Positions 36,401 through 48,943 of a stretch of DNA of 64,000 bases are shown one piece after another. Source of the stretch: Hirundichthys speculiger (Eukaryota; Chordata; Actinopteri; Beloniformes; Exocoetidae); assembly GCA_018398805.1 (NCBI GenBank), contig JAGFBZ010000342.1, positions 1,324,001 through 1,388,000 of the forward strand. The letters run 5' to 3'. The position numbers and the translations under genes are program-made. Numbering within the stretch: position 1 is the stretch's first letter; each line of letters starts with the position of its first letter. The notes beneath the pieces are model-generated. The model made no database searches. It was not told where the DNA came from and saw nothing but the letters and a program-made list of their open reading frames with translations.

Positions 36401-39400
36401 TAACACCTGCAACTTTTTTTTTTCAACCTTCAGTAAATCATTTTCAAAAGTAACTCGTGGTGACAGACGGTTCGACTTAAAGCTTTAGCCTTGTATCCTG
36501 GCAACAATAAAGTAAAAGTGAGTGAAACAACGTTCTGGAGCTCTTCTGTTATTGATGAGGAGGGAGGAAGCTGTGCTGATGGAAAATATGGGAGGAGGCT
36601 CTCCAGTTCAAGCCAAATTAAAACCTGTTTTAATTCCAAAAAAGCCTGTTTCTATAAAAGAAACCAATTTTATTTCGTAACGACGTCACCAGCTTAGAAA
36701 CATGATGTTTAAGAGTTAATTTATCATCTAACCAGATACCGAGATACTTGTATTCAGTGACCCTTTCAATATTTGTACCATAATTGGTAGAAATGATGAG
36801 GTCATCATAAATGCTGTTCTTTGATCTGGTGAACAACATGAATTTAGTTTTGCCTGCATTGAGTACCAGTTTATGATTATTGAGTGCCACTTGGAGATCA
36901 GGAAAGCAGTGTTGGAGGGAATTTATGGTGTGTGCATCATTTGCAAAACAAAACAGAACGGTGTCATCTGCATAAAGATGAATATCACACCCAGTGACAG
37001 CTGAGGTAAAATCATTGATGTAAATCAAAAACAGAATAGGTCCTAAATTTGAGCCTTGTGGCACACCTTTTGCTAATTGTACATATTCAGATTTAACATT
37101 AACAATAGCAACACACTGCTGCCTGTCACTAAGGTAACTCTTAAAACATTTAAAAGCTAAATCATCAAATCCAAGACTATGAAGTCTTTTTAAGAGCAAC
37201 GTATGATGCACTGTATCAAATGCTTTGGAAAGATCAATAAAAAGAGCCGCACAGTGTTTTCTTGTCTAAAGCTGTTACAATGTCATTTAAAACAATCTGA
37301 TATGTCAATATGACCCACCTATGGCTCTGATGCTGTATTTAATAATAGAGCTGGGCAACAATTAAAATTATTAATCGCGCTAATTTTTTTTTAATATTGT
37401 GATTAATCGCATGATTCCTTCGCAATAAAATAAATGTCGGCCTTAATAAATTAATGAGTTAACGCAATAATAATGCATTAACTTACCCAGCCCTAGTTAA
37501 TAAACATCAGATCGTGCTCGCATGTGTTCACTGTGAGGCTCCATTCGCTAACTGGTTACTTTGGTGCGACTCCACCTAGTGGCGCAGATGTGTAATGACA
37601 ATAGAAAAGTATAGACCTTGATTATAAGACGACCCCCATTTTTGAGAATATGATTTCTAGAATAAAATATCGTTCTATATTCGGGCCAATATGGTAATCG
37701 AAATAAAACCGTTCATGAAGCTGATGCTTCTTTTTTTTTGTCTTTATCAGCAGATGGCGATGTCGTGCCGATATTATCCTGCATCCCTCCACGGCACTAC
37801 GTAAAATTTTTCCTCATATCAGAAGACCATTGTCATAATCCATATCACAAGAAAACTCGTGTCAGTAAGATGACAAATTCAGTTCGTCACACAAGACAGA
37901 AGCAGCTGTCGGTCTAAATTCACAGAGATCACATGATCTTAAAACACAGGACTGAACAAAATACCTGCCCAAGTACAGGTCCACGCAAGAGAACAACGCA
38001 ACTATAAAGGCAAGTTGTTTCAAACCAAATACTGATTTCATTCCAACTCGTTTTAAGGGATCCTGTTGATTAAGCTAATTGATAACTCGGGTTATTAATG
38101 GCTCAACACCGGAGCATGGGAGCGCAGATGACAGTTTCCTGCCTGTGTGGAGTGCGTGTAGCGTGTCATGCTGTTTACATCAGAAAATAGTGATTAAACA
38201 GTGAAACAAGTTTTACTACTACTGAAGACCAAACGATCCCTAGTGACCACCACTTCCCCCAACCGTAGCGAGAGTGATTCACACCTCTGAACACGTCAGA
38301 GAGAGTACTTCCAAGTCCATTCAGGACTGTTCAAATGTGACTGGATCATTCAAGGTTTAACCTGACAGTTTAACGTCAAGAGGCGCAAATCGACACTTCA
38401 AGTCCTCTCTGATGAACACTGCAAACGGCAATCAGCCAGACATTTAACTTCTGAACACCCTGAGGTCTTAGCAGGAGATTCAAAATAAAAAGGTTGTAAC
38501 GTCAGTGCGTTTAGATTTGTACAAAGGAAAATTAGATCACAATATGACTTTTTGGCCTGACTGTACATGGAGACGGTTGAAATGCAAGCAGAGCCTCTAC
38601 AAACAAGTTTACACTCGCCTATTCCCTCCATGCACGCACTTATTTCCAAACAAGCGCACAGCGGAGTCATTATTCCCACTTCGCTTGTCGAAAGGCAGCT
38701 CCGAGCTTCATTTTCCGTCATTAAAGAAACATTAATGAGGCTGATGAAAAACTCCTCTGATGAGGAGCTGAGACGCCATGTGTGAATCTCGTTCACGTAC
38801 CGAGTGCCAGGAGGAAATCTCTCGGATTTCTGGCGTTGAGTGGGCGCGTGTTTCGAGTTCGTTGGGCTGCGCTGCAGCGAAAACTCAGTTATCTGGTTAT
38901 GAGTGTGTGAGAGAAAGTCTTTCTGCAGAAATCTATATGCAGGTTTGGTACATTCCCAGACCAACAGAAGGACAGACGGACACCAGGACGCAGACATTGA
39001 TTCGTCCACATTGATTTTTTTTTTTTTTACATCTTGGGAGTCTGCTGCAAAACAGAACAGGATTTAGGATTTTTTTTTTTAAAGTTATGTTGGTGTGATC
39101 ACCACTGGCCGTCTTCAGACTTCAATGTGTCCGTGTTTGATTAAACTACATTTATAAGCAACGCTTCAGTGGCCACGGTTACATGATGTTTTTTTAATCC
39201 GGAATTAAATAACAGGGGGGGTCTTTACGTATTTACGTCTACCGGAAGAAAACAAACTTACTCGATTAGCAACAGCATGGAGGACTACATTATTAGCATC
39301 CTTTTTGGATTTGTTTTGATTTTATTTTTGAAGCAGCAGCACGACAACATCATGTCGATGATTTTGTCAATGAAAAACAAGCCCAGCGTGGAATATAAGC

Positions 39401-42400
39401 GTCATCGCGACAGACGGGTAAGGGAACGAGCATGCGCAGAAAGACCGGAATTAATTTAAAGCGGAATGAGTGTATACATGACCACGGAATTATTCTATTC
39501 GGATTTAAAATCAGAATAAACCAGTCACTTAATTCGGAATTAAGTTCGGAATGGACATTTTCATTCGGAATTAGGTGTTTACATGGTAATTTTTAATCAT
39601 TTTAAATCGGATTTAAGTTTAATTCTGAATTAACGCAGTGAATGTGATCTTTGCAACTAAATCATCACAGCTCTTTTATAATGAAACCGATTTGATAGTT
39701 TCTTTAAAAAAAAAAAAAAAGAAGAAAAAAACAGAAATCATTGAGCTAATTTATTTAAAAAAGTTGCAATGCTGAATCCCTTATCTGTGTCTGGAGCACC
39801 ATTTAGCTCAGTGCGGGGCTCTGCTGGGTCAGGGGCGAGTTAATCATGGCGTACCCTCCAGTAGATCCGGCTGGATCAATAGACACAAGAGGAAATCAAC
39901 ACTGCTTGTTTAAAGAGTGCGTCCCGGCCAGCACCAAGCCCCAGGGCATCTACCGGGAGTACTTGGTATTCACACCGAGAGACAGAGGAAAGTGGTTATC
40001 AAGCCCAGAAATGCGTCGGGCAATCAGTGAAGGTGGTGGGAGGGGGTTCGGGGAGCATCCACACAAGCATGTGGTGGTTTCTGCTTGGAACTATCATTTC
40101 ATTCAGGGGAGCTGATAAGAGGAAGTCACGTAGTGGGGATGCAGACGGGGGAGCTTTGAAAATACCCGTCAACAGATCTTACCTTTTTTCCGATGAGCTT
40201 CTTCCTCAGGAACTCACGGGCCTCGAACATGTAGGGGATGTCATAGAGAGGACGGAATCGTTTGTCTTTGTCTTTGTTCTTCTCCTGAATATAAATGGAA
40301 ACGTGATGGAGGAGGAATCGGGTGGGGAGGGTCAGGAGGAGGAGGATGTGGTGAAGGAGAATCGGGAAAAGGAAAAAGAAGCAGAAAAGGAAAGTTATTC
40401 ACATTATACTTCATGTGGATTTATATTGTTACACCCACACCATTTCAAGCACACAGAGGTTCACAAACATTTATTTCCACTTTCTCTTTCATTTCAGTCC
40501 TGTGGCAGAGACTCAACACTGCATTCAGAGAAATACATGTGACCGGCAGCATCTCCCTCCCTCACACACACACAAACACTTCACAGATCTATACTGCTGT
40601 CAATACTGAAATACTACACAAATATATCAAAATAAAAGCATTGACGACATACGGATGTACGGGGCCCGGATAAGAGACGCTTCTTCTTGGACAGATGCAC
40701 GAAGGGTAGGGTTGGAAATCCAAAACCGGTTCTGTGTGTTTTAATTCCATGCAATTGTTTGGCAGTTTATCCAGCGATTCTCTTATCGATTCCAACCAGC
40801 ACGAATCTCACATACTTTACGCAAGTTACGCACAGTCAATTCCAGAAAGCACTTACGTGATTAAGTTACGTCGGTTTAGCACGCGCATTGCAGTTGTAAA
40901 CAACAATGGCACCCACCAGGTTCAAACGCTCCAAAGTTTGGCTTCACTTCACCAAAGAAAGATGGCAACAAGGCAACTAGCAGTCATTGTAAAGTGGAGA
41001 TAACAGCGTCGGGAGGGAACACGACTAACATGCAGAAACATTTGAACACACAACATGTGATAACGAGTGTCGTGTTTTTGACGCTTCGGACTGATGGATC
41101 TCAACCCAGCAGCAGTAGCCAAGCTAAGATCACCTCTGGTAACTCTGGTAAGTAGCCATCCCGCTGCCTATGTGCTTCTTTGTATAACATTAACGCTATG
41201 CTGTTAAACGAATTTCTTCTGCATTACATTTAGAAGATGACCGTGATGAGAGAGAGAGTCTGGCTGGTTCAGAGGCTGGAAGACATGATTATTTTTCTGC
41301 AAAAGAATTGTTAATTCTTCATAGTATTTGCAGATTTGTACTATGCACTGTTCCGTTGTATTTGATAGTATTTATCTTTCTTTATTATAATTTTTGACTG
41401 CTTAGTGAGCTCATATATCCTTTTAAAAGGAAGATTTTTTAAATTTCTATTAGTAAAAATCTGTTACACATGTTACACATTCTTGTGTATTTGCACAGTT
41501 ACATATTACAACAGTTAACACGTTGTCCAGGCTTTGGGCCTCGTTTGACCTCGCTGTTGAGTTTGTAAGGTCGTGACTTCTAAGTAAAAAAAATTAATGC
41601 TAATAAAACAGTTTGTTCTCCTTTTTCCCCAAATTAGAACCGACAAGAGAATCGATAAAGAATCAAATCATTAAACAGTATCGATAATGGAATCGGAAAA
41701 ATCGATTCCCATCCCTAACAAAGGGAAGCTGGCATTCCTTGCGTTCATAGATGTTGCCACGTAGAACTCACACCAACACAAAAACGTCCTTTATCACACT
41801 CTACCGCTCCGACGGGCCCATTTGCATTTTCAGAAAGGAGTTCGGGGTTTCGCGTCGTTCCCGGAATGAATAACGTGCACCTAAACGCGCGCACGGAGTG
41901 ACAGGTGTCTTTTTTGCTGGGACATGATAGAAATAAATAAAGCAAATGACAATGGTTCAGTCATAAAGTAAACTACGGGCTCCAAGAGGGAGGAATAAGG
42001 CTATGAATGACAATAACCGAGAGGCTCCGCCCCCCCATGAACACCGTCATTATCTGCCATACAAACAGAAGTAACAGCATTCAAAATGAACACAGGCTTG
42101 GAATAAATCCTCATTTCCTCCTTTCTTCAATGGCTCTCATTCATTTTTAATGACTCCGCAGTTGTTCGGAGCTGCCAGGTGTGGCGCACAGCTGGGCAGA
42201 TGGATGTGGGGGGAAGACGCGGGGAGGGGGTGGTGGATGTGTCAGCACGTGTAAAAGTTTATGGCTCAATTAAGGACCTCGAGAGATGAATATTGTGGGA
42301 GACGAAGTTCACTGAAATACTCGAAACGCCATGTTTCAATCACAAAAAATTAAAAAAAAAAAAAATCAAGCTATCAAGCCATATCTAGCAAATAACAGAA

Positions 42401-45400
42401 TTCTTTTAACCTTAGAGGAATTGTAAAACTTTAATTTCTTGTTCTTGCCCCGCTTCCTTTGCTCTCGCACATGAAGTCGGTGAATTGTTGCACCTCGGAG
42501 CCGATCTCGTATTGTTCCGGTAGGAACCCACAGCCCTGAGACGAGAGCTGATTCCTGCATCAGTCGGGTGTTTCATCGTCAGCTGCAGAGGTACGGAGTT
42601 GCATAAAAATACTAAATACCGTGATTAATCAGGGAAATAATGCGATTTATCGCAATTAAAAATTTTAATCGTTGCCCGGCCCTAATTAATAACCAAACTT
42701 AATTAGGATTCTGATAAAGGACAACAGAAAACTTGTACAAGAGAAAGTAAAGAAACCAAAGAGCAGAAAAGGGGGAGGGAACCAAAAAAAGAAAAAACCT
42801 CTCACTAATAAGCTGTTTCACGGTGAAAAGGCAGCCATGACATTGTGGGCAGAGAGTAAATGTCAGCGCTCCATCCCAATTAGGCACAAGGAGTGGAGAA
42901 GAAGACAAAAGTTACTACTAGTGCATCTTTTTGAGATCATGTCTCTATAACGTGGACAAGCTCCAAGCTGACAGAGACAATGTTAAAAAGAGCTGACAGC
43001 AACAGTTTTGGAACGACAAGAAAACCAGTAATGCTGACTTAATCTGGCCTTGCCTTGCCTTGCCTTGCCCCCCCCCCAAACCCTGGGCCTGGTCTACATC
43101 AGCTGAACAACAGACATCATACACTCCCTGTTAGCTGAGCACAACTCAAACCCCGTGAAAATAAGCATGAGCTCCCTGTCAATCAAACAAAACAAATGAG
43201 GCTGTTGCACGACGATGACCCTGTGAAAAACACAGATAGGTCACATTATTTGACGATTAAAGAGATATCGGTTACTTCCTGCGGATAAAACTGACATTAT
43301 CTGCATCATTAATGTACTCCAGGAAGACGAACTCCATGCGCGTCCCATAACCTGTTTTCATGCAGCTGCAGTGACGCTGCAGAGAAACTAGCGTCTCTGC
43401 TACGTCTCAGCCGTAACCTAATAACGGTTCACGCTCGCTGTCCTCGGGCTCAGTTTTGTTCTATTTGGGGTGAACTCCCTTCATTCCAAATTACCCGCTG
43501 AAGCTCAGGAATCATCTGTGACTGTTGCGAAAGCATGATGCATGCTGATTGTACAGTGTCGCAGGGCTGCAGGCTCTGGGCTGCAAATGTGTGGATGCGA
43601 CTGCTGGGAGCATCATGACTCAGGAGCATGTCATGTTTTCTGATGTTTGGCCATTTGGGGGAGTTTACAGTAGTCGTCTTAAGTCTTCTATTTAGCTGAC
43701 GGAGGGGAACGTGGCGCTCCGCGTGCGTCATTTCTCTTTAGGGAAAAATAAGCTGCCCTGTGCACGTGTCCCAGACTTTTTTATTTTTGACAAAGCAGTG
43801 TTTTGGGAGACTTCGACAGTAAACATCTACTAAAGACGTGACTTAAACATGCATACATAAACATATAGGTGGAGAGGATGGTGGCAGGGAGAGGGCGTAC
43901 ACTTCCTCAAGCGAAAGCACGAAATATAATTTAGTAGGCGTGCACGATAATTATCGTGCCGATAACAGAAAATTATGAAGTCATTCCGATAAGTCCGATA
44001 TGACGAATAGCCCCCATAACATATATTTTTGTCAACACGACAGTGCCTCACTCCCTCTGAGCCTTGAATGACCGGCAGTGAATGTTATGTTCAAGTGACG
44101 TCTGCATAATCAGAAAAACGATTACTCAATAAGGAAAATCAAGAATACCCCCTCATGCCAGAAAACAACTTGTTAACTCGGTCATAATTTTAGTAGTTGT
44201 TCACTTTAATTGATATTTGCAGTATTTCCCCTTATGTTACACATAAAAAAAGAAACATATAGAGAAGGCTGAAAGAACGACGAGCAAACGAGGGAATGTC
44301 AGAATTTGCGTTACATCTTGAATGCAGCATGCATTGTGCTGATCACAACAAACATGGCAGCGTGGAACTTCGTTAAAGTTTCAGAAGAAGATAGTTTGGT
44401 GGTTATTTGTGATGAATCCTCAGAGTGAATTCTACGAGGAGGGAAGCACAAGCTTTAATACGTCAAACCTGATCAGCCACCTACAACATAACAATCACTT
44501 CCATGGAGTTTTGAAATCGCGCTAATGTGAGCGAGTGCTAAAATGCACAGGCCAGCAGCAGTCTCTCCACTTCTCTCCCTCATATCTCTCATCTAAAGCT
44601 TCCATGAGATAAAAAAAAAAAATACTGAACCTCATTTACTTTAATTAAAGGTATTAATTTAAATGGAACCACAAGCCAAAATCCTTTTAAATGTCAATCT
44701 TTTTTCAGTTTGTAATTCTGATGCATTTATTTCCATCAGTTCAAGGAGCCTTTGTTTTTTTTTTTAAGTAATGCACCTTATTTAAGTTAATGTGAGATAT
44801 AAAATGTTTGTTTGATAGCTTTACAAAAATGTATTTTTTTTTTATTCCACCTGCTTAGCTTGGTGAAAATGTACCGCCGAGCAGTTTTGAAATGCTGCTC
44901 AAGTTCTGCATGAAAATTACCTTGTTGAATCGCATAACCTTGAAGCAAAGTGCAAACGTAATAACCCGGCTCAGTTCAGTTATGCCTGCTGCCACTCCGA
45001 CACTTGAACCGGGTTGAAAACGTGCCATTTTACTTCCTGGTGTTATTGTTTATGCTTAATGTGATGATGTTCTGCTCGACTGAATCTGAATGTCACCCTG
45101 AGACTGTACAGTAAGTCGAAGAGGAGGGGGGGAAGGGGGGAGGGCGCTGGGGAGAAGCGAGTGTCAAAATCACTACACAGAATGAAACGCAGATCCAGGA
45201 ATACATCAAGAAGAGTGGCCCCCAGTGACGAACTGCTAAGTGAATGCCTCGGGGCACAGAAACCTAATGAGGAAGAGGAGGGAAAACGAGGAGGTCTCAT
45301 GGAGGAATAAGACCTTGCACGGCGCACTCCACCTTCAGATTGAGTGATATAAAGCAGTCCTATAGACAAGACTGGTCTGAAAGAAAGCAAAAAGTCAATC

Positions 45401-48400
45401 ATCGGGCCCTGAGCACAGGAGCTGTGAAAAGATGCACTCAAAGTGAAGGAGGAAGTTGCATTTAAGCGCTGCGATCATTGAACAATGGTGATGTCAAACC
45501 AAGATGGGGCAGAGGAAGGCAGCGGTGATGGATGCAGCACTGACAAGAAACAAGACGTGCCGTTTCATTGGAGATGGCTGCATGTGAGAGTTCTGGCATT
45601 CAAACTCCAGCCTGAGAGGCAGGTTGGGTTTGTTGAATTAAAATGCATCCTGAGAAATGAGATCCGGGAATACAAGGTCCGAACACATCCCATGAAGGAT
45701 TCAGATTCAATCACTCGAGGCACATTTGAGAGTGGTCTTGGACAGTTGTGTCAACGGTAGAGGTGAGTATTGGCAAGGACCTCGCAATACGATATGCATC
45801 ATGATACTTGGGCCACGATACCATATCACGATATATTGTGATATTCTACCCAGTTTCGCCCGTAGACAGCTGGGATAGGCTCCAGCACATCCTCGTGACC
45901 CTTCAAGGATGAAATGGGTATAGAAAATGGATGGATGGATGGATACCCAGTTAATATCAAAATTAAAAGTAGAGATGAAAAATCAAGTTGCTGTGTATGT
46001 TCATCAGATGATATTGATCATTCATTTGTCTATTATTAGTGTTTTTGCACATTTAAGTAATCATTACAACATACCGACAGCATTGTAAACACTGTAAAAA
46101 ATTGATATTAGATGAAAAATCGATGGGGTCGAAAATCGCAATATATTGCCAAATCGATTTTTTTTTTTTCACACCCCTAGTCAACAGTCTCTTTCTAGTC
46201 TGAAGTGAAAAGCATCATGGGATTGATTCAGGGACCTCCTAATACACCACCGTTAGCGGCTCAGCCGATCACCAGTTTGGTTTTGTGTCAAATGAGATCA
46301 ACGTTTGATTTATCTCAAAAAAACAAGATAAACATTTGGTTCTCACAAAGGCTTCAACAGCCAAGTATTTTTGTTCTCGTTAGCAAAAACGGAAAAGTAT
46401 TTTACTGATTTTGTTGAGCAGTTCTGCTGTGTTTTACGACGATGTGCGAACCTTCTAAACCAGGCGTGTCAGACTCATTTTCACTGAGGGCCACATCAGC
46501 ATCATGGTTGCCCTCGAAGGGCCAGATTGACAGCATGAATGTAACAAAATGAAATGTAAATGAAAATAAAATTAAACTACAGCTTATTATAAATGTTAAA
46601 TAATAGTTTCTGTGTTTATTATGTATTCAAGTTATAAATATTTAAGTCATTATTATAATAAACTCAGGGTTTGTGGTTGTAAGAGTATCCATTACCTTGG
46701 TTCTAGAAGCGGAGGCTAAATTTAGCATACTTAGCTCTGTGTTTACTGTCAAAATGCCGATGTAGATTTAACTCTTTCACGACTGACACACATTACACAA
46801 AAGTTATACTTTTGTGCATCAATTTGTCTTTTCTTGGACATGTTGGGGTTAGTTAGTAAAAGGTTTTTCTTAAGTCGTCTTGCTCATAGCTGCCGTTATC
46901 ATTGTGGGTAACGAGGAAATGCATGATGGGAGATGTAGTTTATTGTCAATATGCGCTTTAAAGCGGTGTAAGCTTATTTTAAGTTTTAAAATACTGGTTT
47001 AAAATTTAAGCCAATAATGCCCAAGCTCTCGAGGGCCACATAAAATGACGTGACGGGCCACATTTGGCCCGCGGGCCTTGTGTTTGACACGTGTTCTATA
47101 CCATATGTACCCCTGGGAGTCAAATAAGCCGTTATAAATCTACACGTGGCTTCAAGAATAAATAACTACGGTGGAAAAGTTTGGGCTGAACCTCTTCAAA
47201 CTGCCATATTTACAAAAGTGAACTTTATACGAGATTAAAATAATTCCAGCAATGTGAAACTAAAAATAAAAAAAAAAAGGGGGGGGGGGGGGGGGGGGGG
47301 GGGACTGGAGACGCAGATGGTTATTGGTTAGCAACAGACAATGCAAAGAGATGCAATCAGAGATTCAATCATCCTGCGAGACGGCGTGCGGAGAGGTGAA
47401 CCGTAAAGAGGTTAGATGAGTAGGCAGAGCCATATGTAGTAACACCGGGATGACACTCAGCTGCTTTATATAACAATAGGTTCACCGCTCCATCAGTGCC
47501 GCTCTTAACCCTACTTAAACCGCATCACACGGTTACGTTACAACGCACGAGAACGCGCAGACACTTGACACTCGGCGCATCCAAACACGATGAGTGTGAG
47601 CGAGTGGGCGTGACGGTGAGTCATTCAGAGCCAGAGACGTTTCTCCCCGCTCGTGTTTACACCGCGCTTGTCCTGTTGCACATGTGAGAAAACTGAGGAA
47701 GAGAGGAAAAAAAAGGAGGGGGGGGGGGCTCTGACTTCAACTCCTGAGCTTAAAATACATCTGAAGAAATAGGACAACAGGAACGCTAGAAAAGAGTGGG
47801 AGCAAAAATAAGAGAAAAGCCAGCGAGATGAGAGCAAGTGAGGACATTGGTGTCCCGTGTTTTCCTGCAGGCGCACGCCATTGGTTCGCTCGTATGTCAG
47901 TCTGAGCACAATTAGTGTAGTCATGAGGGGGGGAGGGCGGGGGGCACGCGGTGTTGGGAGACGAAAAACGAACCGGAGGAGACGGGAAGAGGCGAGGGGC
48001 TTGGCAGGACCTGTCACAGCTCATCAGTGCACGGGTGCATCCATGCTAGTAGCCGGGCCCACGCCCTCGCGCACACAAATGGACTCGTTGCAGAATACGT
48101 GCTTTAACAGGAGAGAACGCACACCTAGATAGATTAAAATAATGACAACTGTCACATTAACAAAAAAATAGCAGCGCGCATTTCCACAGAATCCTGTTTA
48201 TTCTTCTTCCTCTGGTGTTCAGAACACGACAGTGCTGACATCCATACGGAGCTTCCATGGCCACACATGTCTGGACCCTGTTTGTTCACGCTCTGACGCC
48301 AATTCTCAAGATGTTTCCTGACATCGGCTAACGCGAACTAACCAAGCGTGTCTATGTACGCGTGTGTGGAGAAGCGCTTTAAGCTGCGACGGCGTCCTCC

Positions 48401-48587
48401 GCGTCTTCGTGCCTCGCCGTGAGCGAGGCGCCGGCTCGCTTTAAGATACGTCGGCGGCCTCGACGGTGAGACACCTGACGCGACCTCCCGCGTTTTTTTC
48501 ACCTGAAGACGAGAGCCTCCTTCCAGCCGAACCTCTCTGACAACCAGGTTTACGCTCTGCCCCCCCACCCTGAGCAAAAAATAAAAA

Positions 48588-48630
<43 letters not shown>

Positions 48631-48740
48631 TAGAGAGAGATATAGATAGAGAGATATATATAGAGAGAGAGAGATAGAGAGATAGGGATAGAGAGAGACA
48701 GAGAAATATAGAGATAGAAATAGAGAGATAGATAAAGAGA

Positions 48741-48787
<47 letters not shown>

Positions 48788-48891
48788 AGATAGAGAGAGA
48801 TAGAGATAGAGAGATATATATATATAGAGAGAGAGAGATAGAGAGATAGGGATAGAGAGACAGAGAAATATAGAGATAGAGAGATAGATAA

Positions 48892-48943
<52 letters not shown>

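Larger units (their letters stand above)
26263..40182 (-). other. snd1 intron between exons viii and vii (13.9 kb)
   Basis: This is the largest intron. It contains hAT-E copy 2, a long hairpin, hAT-A copy 3 with nested pogo copy 3, hAT-H with nested hAT-G, hAT-B copy 2 with nested elements, pogo copy 4, a LINE remnant, a hAT-C MITE and a possible Harbinger-like piece. C-rich runs occur near 26408 and 26586, and an A22 run at about 33126. I see nothing recognisable in 29290-30860, 32080-33690, 35600-36600 or 37700-39170. Confidence 0.85.

Noticed and set aside
38398..39009. 203-codon minus-strand open frame
   Set aside because: Composition and sequence resemble no family I know. It lies in an snd1 intron, has no splice or promoter context, and is most likely chance.
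45043..45441. 132-codon minus-strand open frame rich in Ser, Pro and Phe
   Set aside because: It reflects local purine-rich plus-strand sequence. There is no family resemblance.
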